Below are positions 34,598-43,622 of a stretch of DNA of 64,000 nucleotides, piece by piece. The translations under genes and the position numbers were made by a program. Numbering within the stretch: the first letter of the stretch is position 1; every line of letters begins with the position of its first letter. Under the pieces are notes generated by a model. The model worked only from the letters and a program-made list of their open reading frames with translations, ran no database searches and was not told the DNA's origin. Origin of the DNA: an uncultured Candidatus Saccharibacteria bacterium (GTDB lineage: Bacteria > Patescibacteriota > Saccharimonadia > Saccharimonadales > Saccharimonadaceae); contig CAKVAO010000001.1 of assembly GCA_934725355.1 (NCBI GenBank), forward strand, positions 123,619 to 187,618, given 5' to 3'.

Positions 34598-35275
34598 ATG
34601 GAAACGGATATCAATCGGATAATTCTACTAGATAAGCCAGCAGGCTTATCTAGTTTTGGTTGTGTGGCGCGAGTGCGGCGTTATTTAACTCAACTAACTG
34701 GGCACAAAGTAAAGGTGGGGCATTGTGGTACATTAGATCCCTTTGCAACTGGGTTGTTGATTTTGGTAAGTGGCAAAAATACTAAGCGTGCTATGGAGTT
34801 TACTAAGCTAGATAAGGTGTACGAAGCAACGCTGCGCCTGGGTCAAATTTCTACTACAGGGGATCCTGAAGGTGGTATTACTGATGTATCCGACCGAGAA
34901 CCAGATTTGGATGAGATTAAATCGGTGTTACAGCAGTTTACGGGCAAAATAGAGCAAACGCCACCTGTCTTTAGTGCAATTAAGATTAATGGTCAGCGGG
35001 CGTACAAGCTTGCAAGGGCAGGCAAGGAAGTTGAAATTCCTTCGCGAGAAGTTGAAATTTATAGCATAGAGATTCTAGATTACACTTACCCAGAGCTAAA
35101 AATCCGCACTCATGTTAGTAGTGGTACCTATATTCGTTCACTCGCTGCTGATATTGGGCAAATATTGGGTGTAGGTGCTTATCTAACTGCTCTTCGCCGC
35201 ACTAAAATCGCTAATTTTGACATTAAGGATGCAGAGCCACTAGATAAATTTGACAAAACAGGGGTAGTGAGATAA
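34598..35275 (+). CDS. truB: tRNA pseudouridine-55 synthase
   Basis: TruB makes pseudouridine 55 in the T-loop of tRNAs. The 225 residues include GLSSFGCVARVRR, the catalytic Asp in VGHCGTLDPFATGLL, YEATLRLGQISTTGDPEG, the YSAIK-equivalent PPVFSAIKINGQRAYKLAR, and SSGTYIRSLAADIG. The C-terminal PUA extension is absent, as in short bacterial forms. Rps15 follows by 12 bp, a common arrangement. Confidence 0.96.
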   Translation: METDINRIILLDKPAGLSSFGCVARVRRYLTQLTGHKVKVGHCGTLDPFATGLLILVSGKNTKRAMEFTKLDKVYEATLRLGQISTTGDPEGGITDVSDREPDLDEIKSVLQQFTGKIEQTPPVFSAIKINGQRAYKLARAGKEVEIPSREVEIYSIEILDYTYPELKIRTHVSSGTYIRSLAADIGQILGVGAYLTALRRTKIANFDIKDAEPLDKFDKTGVVR

Positions 35276-35287
35276 CCTATAAGAGCA

Positions 35288-35554
35288 ATGATTAGCAAAG
35301 AAGATAAATTAAAAGCTATTCAGTCTACGCAGCTTCATGATGGCGACACCGGTTCGGCCGCAGCACAGATTGCGATTCTAACCGCCCGCATCAACGAGGT
35401 GACAGAGCACATGAAGGCTAACAAGCATGATTTCATGGCTCGCCGCGGTCTAATCCAGATGGTCGGTCGTCGCAAGAAGCTACTAAAGGCACTTAGCGAC
35501 AATGACTTCAACCAGTACAAGAAAGTCATTGAGACCCTTGGCCTACGTAAGTAG
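35288..35554 (+). CDS. rpsO: 30S ribosomal protein S15
   Basis: S15 binds the central domain of 16S rRNA. The 88 residues contain DTGSAAAQIAILTARI, EHMKANKHDFMARRGLIQMVGRRKKLL, and end NDFNQYKKVIETLGLRK, matching the family in length and motif. It is co-transcribed with truB and followed by a strong terminator. Confidence 0.97.
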   Translation: MISKEDKLKAIQSTQLHDGDTGSAAAQIAILTARINEVTEHMKANKHDFMARRGLIQMVGRRKKLLKALSDNDFNQYKKVIETLGLRK

Positions 35555-35571
35555 GTTAAACGTCGGTCAAC

Positions 35572-35596
35572 AAACCCTTCCTTAACGGAAGGGTTT
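35572..35596 (+). terminator. Terminator after rpsO
   Basis: AAACCCTTCC / GGAAGGGTTT, a 10-bp stem with a 5-nt loop, then TAATTAT. Confidence 0.9.
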
Positions 35597-35625
35597 TAAT
35601 TATACTTCGCATATTCTCACTATGC

Positions 35626-35631
35626 TATAAT
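35626..35631 (+). promoter_or_regulatory. Leaderless-type -10
   Basis: TGC-TATAAT with 6 nt to the ATG at 35638, so the A of the ATG would be +1. Confidence 0.7.
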
Positions 35632-35637
35632 TGAAAC

Positions 35638-36561
35638 ATGAAAATTGGGTGGGGTATTAGCTGGCGATTAGCCTTAATGTTTGCTGTTGCTATTGTAGTC
35701 AGTGAATCAACTAGCGCAATTGATGTATCCGAACTATACGTATTGCCTAATCGGATTTCTGTTGATTCGGGCAGCGGAAATTATCAGTCCAACACGCCAG
35801 TTGTTTACAAAATTGTAGCAGTCGACGATAAATTCGGCCCGATTGTGGTGAGTAGTAGCACGGCAGTCCAACAGTTGAGCGTGCTCAACAATGATAGGGG
35901 TGCTAATGGGCTATCAGGCAATGACTCAAAATTGAAAATTACAGGTTTATCATCACAACGCGACGGCAGCTATACCAGTGAGATTAACACAGCCTATGCT
36001 AGGGTAGGGGTGAACGGTAATAACCTTAACTATAAGCTGATTGACCATGCTACAGAAGACGTTGATGATCAGTTCTATTATCAAATATATGATCAATATT
36101 CAAAGCAGACTGCTGTAGCAAAAGTAGCAGTGAGCTTGAAGACAGCTAAAGTAAGCTTGGCTTATGATGACAGAGTTACGCTTGCTAGCAAAGCAAATGA
36201 TTTAGCTGTATCTGATACTGCACTGATAGCTGATGGCAACGTGGAATATACGGTCGAGGGAAGCGCGACGGGCGACGGTAGTATGCACTCTAGTAATGAT
36301 GAAATTAAAGCGATGACTGGTGCTAGTAGCGTGCTGGCCAGCAAAACATGGGGCTATCGGCTGGCGTGTGCTACAAATGAGTGTCTAGGCAATAACGACG
36401 AGCTATGGCGTGGATTAGCTGTCGGTAAGGTACTCCTTAAACGCGACGTATCGGGTCGTCAAGTGATAAATATTACTTACGGCGCCAACACAGCTGCAGC
36501 TACTGCTGGCAACTATTCGACAATTGTAATCTACAAGATAACAGCAGAGCCTGCTATATAA
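35638..36561 (+). CDS. Secreted beta-rich protein of unknown function
   Basis: The 307-residue protein begins with a signal peptide (MKIGWGISWRLALMFAVAIVV, cleavage near STSA). Residues about 60-165 resemble cadherin-like/tandem-95-type repeats: VAVDDKFGP, SVLNNDRGANGLSGNDSKLKITG and DDQFYYQIYDQYSKQTAVAKV. A C-terminal beta domain of about 120 residues with two cysteines (LACATNECLG) follows. No membrane anchor or sorting signal is seen at the C-terminus, so it is probably released or held non-covalently. Confidence 0.65.
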   Translation: MKIGWGISWRLALMFAVAIVVSESTSAIDVSELYVLPNRISVDSGSGNYQSNTPVVYKIVAVDDKFGPIVVSSSTAVQQLSVLNNDRGANGLSGNDSKLKITGLSSQRDGSYTSEINTAYARVGVNGNNLNYKLIDHATEDVDDQFYYQIYDQYSKQTAVAKVAVSLKTAKVSLAYDDRVTLASKANDLAVSDTALIADGNVEYTVEGSATGDGSMHSSNDEIKAMTGASSVLASKTWGYRLACATNECLGNNDELWRGLAVGKVLLKRDVSGRQVINITYGANTAAATAGNYSTIVIYKITAEPAI

Positions 36562-36566
36562 TTTGG

Positions 36567-36572
36567 TATAAT
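36567..36572 (+). promoter_or_regulatory. pnp promoter -10
   Basis: TATAAT just after the upstream gene's stop. The predicted start near 36579 gives a leader of about 90 nt, in contrast to the leaderless neighbours. Confidence 0.65.
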
Positions 36573-36586
36573 GATACTGTTAATAA

Positions 36587-36651
36587 GTGTCAGCGGTGAA
36601 AATTACTATATCGCAGTTGATAATCGGTGTGGTAATTTACGCTACTGACAC
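36587..36651 (+). promoter_or_regulatory. Long hairpin in the pnp leader
   Basis: GTGTCAG (36587-36593) pairs with CTGACAC (36645-36651). After an internal loop, AATTAC pairs with GTAATT inside it. The structure starts about 8 nt after the predicted +1 and ends 7 nt before the AAGGAG site. It recalls the E. coli pnp leader stem-loop used in autocontrol. Confidence 0.6.
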
Positions 36652-36669
36652 GCTAAGAAAAGGAGTTTC

Positions 36670-38793
36670 ATGACAAAAGTCATTCAAACGGGGAAAGAAT
36701 TAATTAAAGTCTCAACCAACTGGCTGGGGCGTGAACTAACCATGGAAGTCAACCGCGTCTGTTTCCGTACGCAAGCATCAGTATTGGTGCACTATGGTGA
36801 TACGACCGTCCTAGGTTTGGCACAGGTGGGCAACGTTAATCCAAACTTGGATTACTTCCCGTTGTCGATTGATTACGAAGAGAAGTATTATGCTGCGGGT
36901 AAAATGAGTAGCAGTCGTTTCATTAAGCGCGAGGGCAAGCCATCAGACGAGGCTGTACTGATCGGCCGCTTGATTGACCGACCGATTCGCCCATTATTCC
37001 CGAAGGGATACAAGAATGAGTGTCAGGTAGTTTCGACTGTATTATCGATGGATCCAAGCTTTCGTCCGGATGCTATTGCAATGTTGGCGGCATCGACGGC
37101 GTTGATGCTTACTGGTGCACCGTTTGACGGTCCAGTAGCAGGCTTGCGTGTTGGTATTGACGAAAATGGTGAGTTTAAGGCTTTTATGAGCCGTGATGAA
37201 TTAGCGGCAGGTAAACTTGACCTATTCGTTGCTGGCGGCGATAAGGGTATTCTGATGGTAGAGGCTGGTGCTAAGGAAGTGCCAGAAGATACTCTAGTTG
37301 ATGCATTTGCCTGGGCGGAAGAAAACATAAAGCCTGCACTAGAAATACAAAAGGAGTTAAAGGCTAAGGTTGCACCAGCTGAACTAGAGTATGAACTAGA
37401 CCAGCCAAACGAGGATATTCAAGCGCAAGTTGATGCATATCTAGAAGGCAAACTAGGCACAAATCTACGCATGTCATATCTGCAACGCAACGAGAAAGTG
37501 GCGGAGATTCGCAAAGAATTTATAGACCATTTTAGCGCTGATTATGACGAGGAGGTCTGGGTGGATCTGGAACCACAGTACAGTGAGGCTTTCGGCAATG
37601 CTATAAAGAAAGATGTGCGTAAGGGCATTATCGAAGAAGGGGTGCGCCCAGATGGTCGTGCGCTTACAGAGATTCGTCCGCTTACTTCGGAAGTTGGTGT
37701 CTTGCCGCGCGTCCATGGATCATCGTTGTTTACACGTGGCTTAACTCAGGCAATGAACATTATCACCTTGGCGCCGCTATCGATGTCGCAGTTAGTCGAT
37801 ACTATGGAAGTAACTGATGGCGAACGGCGTTATATACATCACTACAATGCACCCGGCTATACGGTAGGCGAGATTAAGCGTATCGGCACACCGGGTCGGC
37901 GTGAGATTGGCCATGGCTACCTAGCTGAGCGAGCACTTATGCCAGTGCTACCAGATGTTGAGGAGTTTCCATATGCCATTCGTTCGGTAACAGAAATTAT
38001 GTCGCAGAACGGTTCGACTTCAATGGCTGCTACTTGTTCGAGCTGTCTAGCTCTAATGGATGCTGGTGTACCACTGAAGCGCCCAGTATCGGGTGTGGCA
38101 ATGGGTCTAATGACTGATGGTGATAAACATTACATTTTGACTGATATGGCAGACCAAGAGGATTTTGCTGGCGATATGGACTTTAAGTGCACGGGTACTT
38201 CCGAAGGCGTAACTGCGTTACAGATGGATATTAAGGTTCACGGTCTAACCACTGATATTCTACGCGAAGCTTTGCAACGGGCTAAGACCGCTCGTGCGGA
38301 AATACTGGCTAATATGTTAGCGGCTATTCCTGGACCACGTAAAGAACTATCGCCATATGCTCCACGTATCGAGAAGCTACAAATTAACCCTGACAAGATT
38401 GGCGCAGTGATTGGCAAGGGTGGCGATACAATCAACAAGATTACTACTGAAACCGGCGTGTCGATTGATATTAACGAAGATGGTCTAATTACTTTAGCAA
38501 CCAACGACGCTGAAATGATGCAGCGAGCAATGGACTGGATACGTAGTCTTACTGAAGAGCCAGAGGTTGGTAAAATCTATCGTGGTACAGTGGTAGGTCT
38601 AAAGGACTTTGGCGCTTTTGTTAACATTCTGCCTGGCATTGACGGTATGCTACACGTTAGCAAAATCGTAGAGGGTCGTCGCATTAAAGAGCCATCTGAT
38701 GTGCTAGAAATGGGGCAACAGGTAAATGTTAAGCTAAATTCTATTGATGATAAGGGTCGTTTGAGTCTAACAATGCTAGGAGTAGAGCAGTAA
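36670..38793 (+). CDS. pnp: Polyribonucleotide nucleotidyltransferase (PNPase)
   Basis: PNPase degrades RNA 3' to 5' with phosphate. The 707 residues hold two RNase PH domains (first about 10-145; second about 310-540 with RPDGRALTEIRPLTSEVGVLPRVHGSSLFTRG and DGDKHYILTDMADQEDFAGDMDFKCTGT, including the catalytic Asp residues), a KH domain (KIGAVIGKGGDTINKI) and an S1 domain (GTVVGLKDFGAFVNILPGIDGMLHVSKI). AAGGAG precedes the ATG. RNase Y, the usual endonuclease partner, is at 44109. Confidence 0.98.
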   Translation: MTKVIQTGKELIKVSTNWLGRELTMEVNRVCFRTQASVLVHYGDTTVLGLAQVGNVNPNLDYFPLSIDYEEKYYAAGKMSSSRFIKREGKPSDEAVLIGRLIDRPIRPLFPKGYKNECQVVSTVLSMDPSFRPDAIAMLAASTALMLTGAPFDGPVAGLRVGIDENGEFKAFMSRDELAAGKLDLFVAGGDKGILMVEAGAKEVPEDTLVDAFAWAEENIKPALEIQKELKAKVAPAELEYELDQPNEDIQAQVDAYLEGKLGTNLRMSYLQRNEKVAEIRKEFIDHFSADYDEEVWVDLEPQYSEAFGNAIKKDVRKGIIEEGVRPDGRALTEIRPLTSEVGVLPRVHGSSLFTRGLTQAMNIITLAPLSMSQLVDTMEVTDGERRYIHHYNAPGYTVGEIKRIGTPGRREIGHGYLAERALMPVLPDVEEFPYAIRSVTEIMSQNGSTSMAATCSSCLALMDAGVPLKRPVSGVAMGLMTDGDKHYILTDMADQEDFAGDMDFKCTGTSEGVTALQMDIKVHGLTTDILREALQRAKTARAEILANMLAAIPGPRKELSPYAPRIEKLQINPDKIGAVIGKGGDTINKITTETGVSIDINEDGLITLATNDAEMMQRAMDWIRSLTEEPEVGKIYRGTVVGLKDFGAFVNILPGIDGMLHVSKIVEGRRIKEPSDVLEMGQQVNVKLNSIDDKGRLSLTMLGVEQ

Positions 38794-39576
38794 ATGGCGA
38801 CCGCCATTATCACAGGCGGCAGCTCGGGTCTTGGGCTAGAGTTTGCCAAAGCTCTAGCCACCAAGGGCTATGACTTAGTATTGATTGCTAGAGGCGTAGA
38901 GGCTCTAGCACGGGCAAAGAACGATCTAGAAGGTCAATACAAGATAAAAGTCGCGGCCTTAAATGCCGATTTGGCAGACGAACAGGCTGTGGAAAAAGTT
39001 GTGGATAAAATACGTCGCACTAGAGATTTGGCGTATTTTATTAACAATGCTGGTTTTGGTGTGCATATCGACGCCGATGATCACAGTAAGCGTTCGCATG
39101 ACATTCAGCGTAAGGCACTTGACGTGATGGCGCTAAACACTTTAATTTTTAGTTCAGCAGCGGCCAGTGTGATGAAGAAATCAAATAGTGGTCATATTAT
39201 AAATGTAGCATCGACTTCAGCATGGTTATTTAATGGTAATTATTCGGCGATTAAGTCATATGTCTTGACGTACACGCAGAGCCTGGCGCTAAGTTTGAAA
39301 GATAGTAGTGTAACGGCTACGGCGGTTTGTCCATCTTGGATGCATACAAATTTCCATGCTGCTATCGGGCTAGGCGAGCCCGCTATTCCAGAATGGTTAT
39401 ATGTTAGACCTGATCAAGTTGTAAATCAGGCGCTGGCTGGCGCCGAAAAAGGCAAAGCGGTAGTGATACCAACTTGGCGTTGGAGGTTTATAATTTGGTG
39501 TCTACAGCACGGTCCGGTGGTGTTACGTCGCTACGTTAGCCGGCGCTATCAAGCAACGGATAATTACAAGAAATAA
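38794..39576 (+). CDS. Short-chain dehydrogenase/reductase
   Basis: The 260-residue protein has the SDR cofactor motif TGGSSGLG near the N-terminus, the NNAG motif (YFINNAGFGV), catalytic Ser in INVASTSAW and YxxxK in YSAIKSY. It belongs to the classical subgroup with Arg after the second strand (LIARG), favouring NADP(H). It starts directly after the PNPase stop (TAAATG), so it is co-transcribed. The substrate cannot be told; a C-terminal hydrophobic patch (RFIIWCLQHGPVVL) may touch the membrane. Confidence 0.9.
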   Translation: MATAIITGGSSGLGLEFAKALATKGYDLVLIARGVEALARAKNDLEGQYKIKVAALNADLADEQAVEKVVDKIRRTRDLAYFINNAGFGVHIDADDHSKRSHDIQRKALDVMALNTLIFSSAAASVMKKSNSGHIINVASTSAWLFNGNYSAIKSYVLTYTQSLALSLKDSSVTATAVCPSWMHTNFHAAIGLGEPAIPEWLYVRPDQVVNQALAGAEKGKAVVIPTWRWRFIIWCLQHGPVVLRRYVSRRYQATDNYKK

Positions 39577-39639
39577 GGCTCTAATACTACACCTGAACAA
39601 GCTTGTGTTAATATAAAGATATAGATTAAAGAGGTTAAT

Positions 39640-40734
39640 ATGTTTCCCAATAATCCCAATAATCCAAATAATTCAAACGCCGTCAGTAATCCCAATAGCT
39701 CATACGGTGTGAATAATGGGCAAGTGCCGAGTCCGTACACTAATGAATCTAATTATGTACCGCCGACCTACAATGGCGTGCCGCAGTACGGTCGGAACTA
39801 TGCGCCAAATTATGGGCAGCAAACTGGTATTTATGGACACGACAATAATCAGATCCCTGTTGGCGTGCAACCACTCGGGCAAAACCAGATTATTGGCGGA
39901 GTCTTTCCATCGCAAAACGTCGAGGAACCAGTGCATACTAAGAAGAAGTCGCATTTAGCACTATTTATTGCCATAGCTAGTATATGTTGTTTGGTTTTAG
40001 GTGTGTTTAGCGTGATGGTGGTGAAGTACATGGGCGAATTACACAAAGCTGATTACGCCGATGCGGCTACGGCTTCGGCTGATTTACTAAAAACTATGCA
40101 GGGTGATGACTATAAAACGGTTAACGACAGTTTGCTGTTGCTTAGTAGCGGTACTACTAATATGGATGACCTTAAGAAAGTTAAAACTGCAGTTGATGAG
40201 CTAGCCAACAAATTGAAAAAGCAAGGCAGTGTGCTAGCGAGCAAGGACGCTGTAAAACGTGATGTTACGGCTAATAACTATTTGTCGGATTTGTCGGGTA
40301 AATACACTGCGTATAAGGATGATTTAACGGTATTATCGACTGTGATTAATACTACTAGTAGTGTTATGAATGATGTGGCGTCTTTGGCTACGGCTAGTCA
40401 AAGCAGTGCGCCGTTAGATGCTACTGCGTTAAATAATCTAGCGACGAGTGCCAATAATATAGCTACTAAGTTTGGCGGCGTTAATACAAATAAGAATGAA
40501 GTGAACCTAGCATTTAAACAGGCAGCTGATGCCTATCAGCTAAGTGCGGATGCTATCCGCAAGCGTGCTAGTAATGACCCTGGCGCAGCTGATGCGCAAA
40601 TGCAAGCAAAAAATAGTTTAGCGACATTTAATTCGCAGTGGTATGAGGTAGTAAACGCGATGCATGACGACGCCGTAGGCCTGACAGAGTCAATTAAAAC
40701 ACTTAATGATTATTTAAATGAGAAGGCTAGGTAA
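39640..40734 (+). CDS. Single-pass membrane protein with Asn/Pro-rich head and helical outer domain
   Basis: The 364-residue protein starts with a low-complexity Asn/Pro/Gly/Tyr-rich region of about 100 residues (NNPNNPNNSN). A membrane helix follows at about 106-128 and then an outer helical domain of about 230 residues rich in Asp/Ala/Lys/Ser (LADLxK-like repeats, DELANKLKKQG). No family is recognised. An AGAGG site lies 6 nt before the ATG and a leader is present. The helical outside domain suggests a structural or binding protein. Confidence 0.6.
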   Translation: MFPNNPNNPNNSNAVSNPNSSYGVNNGQVPSPYTNESNYVPPTYNGVPQYGRNYAPNYGQQTGIYGHDNNQIPVGVQPLGQNQIIGGVFPSQNVEEPVHTKKKSHLALFIAIASICCLVLGVFSVMVVKYMGELHKADYADAATASADLLKTMQGDDYKTVNDSLLLLSSGTTNMDDLKKVKTAVDELANKLKKQGSVLASKDAVKRDVTANNYLSDLSGKYTAYKDDLTVLSTVINTTSSVMNDVASLATASQSSAPLDATALNNLATSANNIATKFGGVNTNKNEVNLAFKQAADAYQLSADAIRKRASNDPGAADAQMQAKNSLATFNSQWYEVVNAMHDDAVGLTESIKTLNDYLNEKAR

Positions 40735-40738
40735 ATGA

Positions 40739-41326
40739 ATGACTAGTGATTTTGTGGATAAAGCAAAGCAGCTAAAAATGCTGGCGGATGAGATTATTAA
40801 GAACCAAGTTTGTCCAAGTTTGGCGATGCAGGCAACTCAGCTAGTGATGGGCGACGGTAGTCCAGACGCTGACATTGTCTTCATCGGCGAAGCACCAGGT
40901 AAAAATGAAGATGAACAGGGTATCCCCTTTGTAGGTGCGGCAGGCAAGTTTCTAAACGAAATGTTAGCCTCAATAAACTTAAAGCGCGAAGATGTCTATA
41001 TTACCAATATAGTAAAATATCGTCCGCCGAATAATCGTGATCCGTTGCCAGATGAAAAACGGGCATTTTGGCCTTATTTAGTACACCAGCTAGAAATTAT
41101 TAATCCTAAGATAGTTGTTACCTTAGGCCGTCATTCGATGGGCTATTTTTTGCCTAAGGCTCGAATATCACAAATTCACGGCCAACCGCAGCGCATTCGC
41201 TTGACTGAGAACGGCAAGAGTTATGAGTGGATTATTTTACCACTGTATCATCCAGCGGCGGCGCTGTATAACGGATCTTTAAGAGCTACCTTGGTAGAAG
41301 ATTTTAAACAATTGACTATGCTATAA
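40739..41326 (+). CDS. Family-4-type uracil-DNA glycosylase lacking most Fe-S cysteines
   Basis: The enzyme should remove uracil from DNA. The 195 residues show family 4 motifs: VFIGEAPGKNEDEQGIPFVGAAG, DVYITNIVKYRPPNNRDP and the closing LYHPAAALYN. Three of the four cysteines that normally bind the 4Fe-4S cluster are replaced: first Cys of CxxC is Asn (NQVCPS), VVKCRPP has Tyr (VKYRPP), and the last is Phe (RAFWPYL). A single Cys remains. It follows 5 bp after the previous gene. Confidence 0.88.
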   Translation: MTSDFVDKAKQLKMLADEIIKNQVCPSLAMQATQLVMGDGSPDADIVFIGEAPGKNEDEQGIPFVGAAGKFLNEMLASINLKREDVYITNIVKYRPPNNRDPLPDEKRAFWPYLVHQLEIINPKIVVTLGRHSMGYFLPKARISQIHGQPQRIRLTENGKSYEWIILPLYHPAAALYNGSLRATLVEDFKQLTML

Positions 41327-41327
41327 T
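41322..41327 (+). promoter_or_regulatory. Leaderless-type -10 of the PRC-barrel gene
   Basis: TGC-TATAAT, overlapping the preceding stop codon, with 6 nt to the ATG at 41334. Confidence 0.65.
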
Positions 41328-41333
41328 AAGCTT

Positions 41334-41933
41334 ATGTTAGTTGCCATCGATAGTATAATTGGCGCGCCAGTCGTTAGCATGCAAACTTCTCAGCCACTGG
41401 GTATCATTACAGAGCCAATTATAAATCCTTACACTTTTAAAGTAGTAGCATTTTATGTGGACGGTCCAATGGTGCAATATAATCCGGCAGTTATATTTAC
41501 CGAAGATATTCGATTACTGGATCGCCGTGGTGTGCTAATTGATTCTATGAATAACATCATGTCGCCGGTTGATATGGTGCGTCTGAATGAGGTTATTTCG
41601 TATGATTTTCACCTGGTCAAGCTATTAGTCATTGATAATCATAAACAAAAGCTGGGCCGTATTGGTTCGTATATTGTAGATACACATAGTTTCAATATTA
41701 TGCAAATCGTAGTGACGCCGCGCTTTTGGCGAAGTCTCAGTGTAACCGAGCTGACTATCGGCCGTGATCAGATTATTGAGGTTGATGATAAAAAGGTTAT
41801 AGTAAAAGCCCCAGACGTCCGGATTAAACAACTGCAACCAGTCAAAGCTGTTAATCCGACATTGAATCCAGAATTCGATAATCCGTTTCGCAAGCCTAAG
41901 ACGCGTCCTGCCGAAAGCGTTCAATCGCGCTAA
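41334..41933 (+). CDS. Tandem PRC-barrel domain protein
   Basis: The 199-residue protein has two PRC-barrel-like beta domains: VVSMQTSQPLGIITEPIINPYTFKVVAFYVDG (about 14-45) and LLVIDNHKQKLGRIGSYIVDTHSFNIMQIVVTP (about 95-130). PRC barrels occur in RNA maturation (RimM) and in photosynthetic assembly; many bacterial copies have no assigned role. The 3' end overlaps recX by 38 bp convergently. Its product has a basic, disordered tail. Confidence 0.75.
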   Translation: MLVAIDSIIGAPVVSMQTSQPLGIITEPIINPYTFKVVAFYVDGPMVQYNPAVIFTEDIRLLDRRGVLIDSMNNIMSPVDMVRLNEVISYDFHLVKLLVIDNHKQKLGRIGSYIVDTHSFNIMQIVVTPRFWRSLSVTELTIGRDQIIEVDDKKVIVKAPDVRIKQLQPVKAVNPTLNPEFDNPFRKPKTRPAESVQSR

Positions 41934-42501
41934 TTATATCGTCGTACTGGAATCCATTGCGCATTAAATAGGCAATCAGTTTGCGGTCGTCGTCGTAACG
42001 TTTGGCTCGTTTGGCGATTAGCTTGTCTAGAGCATTAGTATCGTCAACTTCGTCATGCAAAACTTCGGCGATAATACTCGAGCTGATACCCTTTTTCTGT
42101 AGGTCTAATTTAATGCGCTTTTTAGAATAGCGGCCACTATTTAGGCGAGAGTTGACAAAAGTACGTGCAAACACCTCATCGTTTAGGTAACCGCGCTGCC
42201 TTAACCGTTCGATAACACGTTCGGTGTTGGTCTTTGTCCACTGTTTACGAAAGGCGTAGTCACGAATTTCGCGCTCGCTACGCAGGCGGCGACTGATTAA
42301 GTCAACTGCACGGATGTAGTTTTTGCCAAACTCTGACTCAGACTTTAGCTTGGCGAGTTCTGCCTCGTCGATGTCTAGTCCACTGTGTAGACCTGACTGC
42401 ACTAATTGCAATTCATCTAGTGAAAAGGAATACTGGCCGTCTACATAAATATTGTAACGGCCAGCGGTTTTAGCGGCGGGTTGGACCTTGGTAATCTGCA
42501 T
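41896..42501 (-). CDS. recX: RecA regulator RecX
   Basis: RecX caps RecA filaments. The 201 residues have three-helix repeats: ISRRLRSEREIRDYAFRKQW, ERLRQRGYLNDEVFARTFVNSRLNSGRYSKKRIKLDLQKKGI and a final RKLIAYLMRNGFQYDDIISAIE. The N-terminal segment carries a small beta region typical of longer RecX. It lies 18 bp downstream of recA and is probably co-transcribed, as in many bacteria. No ribosome-binding site is evident. Confidence 0.93.
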   Translation of the reverse strand: MQITKVQPAAKTAGRYNIYVDGQYSFSLDELQLVQSGLHSGLDIDEAELAKLKSESEFGKNYIRAVDLISRRLRSEREIRDYAFRKQWTKTNTERVIERLRQRGYLNDEVFARTFVNSRLNSGRYSKKRIKLDLQKKGISSSIIAEVLHDEVDDTNALDKLIAKRAKRYDDDRKLIAYLMRNGFQYDDIISAIERFRQDAS

Positions 42502-42519
42502 ATCGGTTCAGCGAGCTAG

Positions 42520-43560
42520 CTAGTTTTGTGCTTCTTTTGCGTGAACGGCGTCACGTACTTTTTGGTCGATTTCTGCTAGTTTATCTGGGTTCTCCTTCAA
42601 CCACTTCTTGGCGTTCTCGCGACCCTGTCCAATAGTTTCTCCTTCGTACTTATAGAAAGCTCCGGATTTTTGGACAATATCATCGTTAGTTGCGAGATCT
42701 AGAGTGTCACCTTCGGTTGAAATACCTTGGTTGTACATGATGTCGAATTCAGCTTGTCTAAACGGTGGAGCAATCTTGTTCTTGACTACCTTGACACGGA
42801 CACGGTTGCCGATGACATCTTCGCCTGACTTAATTTGGCCAATACGTCGAATGTCGAGTCGTTGGCTAGCGTAGAACTTTAGCGCGTTACCGCCAGTAGT
42901 GGTCTCTGGATTACCAAACATAACACCAATCTTCATACGGATCTGGTTAATAAAGATTACCGTAGCCTTGCTCTTATTGATGATACCAGTTAGTTTGCGC
43001 AAGGCTTGGCTCATTAAACGCGCCTGAAGTCCCGGCAACGAATCACCCATGTCACCATCAATTTCCGCTTGTGGTACTAGGGCGGCGACAGAGTCGAGCA
43101 CAATAATGTCGACAGCATTGCTGCGTACTAGAGTTTCGACGATTTCTAGTGCCTGCTCGCCGTTGTCGGGCTGTGATACTAGTAGATCAGAGGTGTTAAC
43201 ACCTAGGCGACCAGCATATTGAGGGTCTAGTGCGTGCTCGGCGTCGATAAAGGCGGCTGTGCCACCTTGTTTTTGTACTTCGGCTACCGCATGGAGGGCG
43301 AGCGTAGTTTTACCAGATGATTCAGGACCATAAATTTCAATAATGCGTCCTTTTGGATAACCGCCACCCAGTGCAAGATCGAGTGACAATGTACCTGATG
43401 GAATGGTCTCGACGTTGATTTTATAGGCGTCGCCTAACTTCATGATGCTGCCGTCGCCGAACTGCTTGCTAATTTGACTAACTGCTAGGTCGAGCGCAGC
43501 GCGCCTGCCATCCGCATCGGTCGATTTTGCAGCCATGGCCTTTGATTCCTTTTTCGCCAT
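42520..43560 (-). CDS. recA: Recombinase RecA
   Basis: RecA carries out strand exchange and SOS signalling. The 346 residues contain Walker [30 protein letters not shown], Walker [15 protein letters not shown], loop L1/L2 region [17 protein letters not shown], and [26 protein letters not shown]. An AAGGAGGG sequence about 9 nt before the ATG marks a strong start. RecX follows on the same transcript. No LexA-type operator was recognised upstream. Confidence 0.98.
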   Translation of the reverse strand: MAKKESKAMAAKSTDADGRRAALDLAVSQISKQFGDGSIMKLGDAYKINVETIPSGTLSLDLALGGGYPKGRIIEIYGPESSGKTTLALHAVAEVQKQGGTAAFIDAEHALDPQYAGRLGVNTSDLLVSQPDNGEQALEIVETLVRSNAVDIIVLDSVAALVPQAEIDGDMGDSLPGLQARLMSQALRKLTGIINKSKATVIFINQIRMKIGVMFGNPETTTGGNALKFYASQRLDIRRIGQIKSGEDVIGNRVRVKVVKNKIAPPFRQAEFDIMYNQGISTEGDTLDLATNDDIVQKSGAFYKYEGETIGQGRENAKKWLKENPDKLAEIDQKVRDAVHAKEAQN

Positions 43561-43610
43561 TCTGAATCCCTCCTTAATAAATTACTTGTTCCTATTATAA
43601 CACGCTGTGG

Positions 43611-43616
43611 TAAGAT
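43611..43616 (+). promoter_or_regulatory. Leaderless-type -10 of tsaB
   Basis: TGG-TAAGAT with 6 nt to the ATG at 43623. Confidence 0.55.
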
Positions 43617-43622
43617 AGAATT

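Noticed and set aside
43561..43622. LexA-type operator before recA
   Set aside because: No palindromic box matching known SOS operators could be seen.
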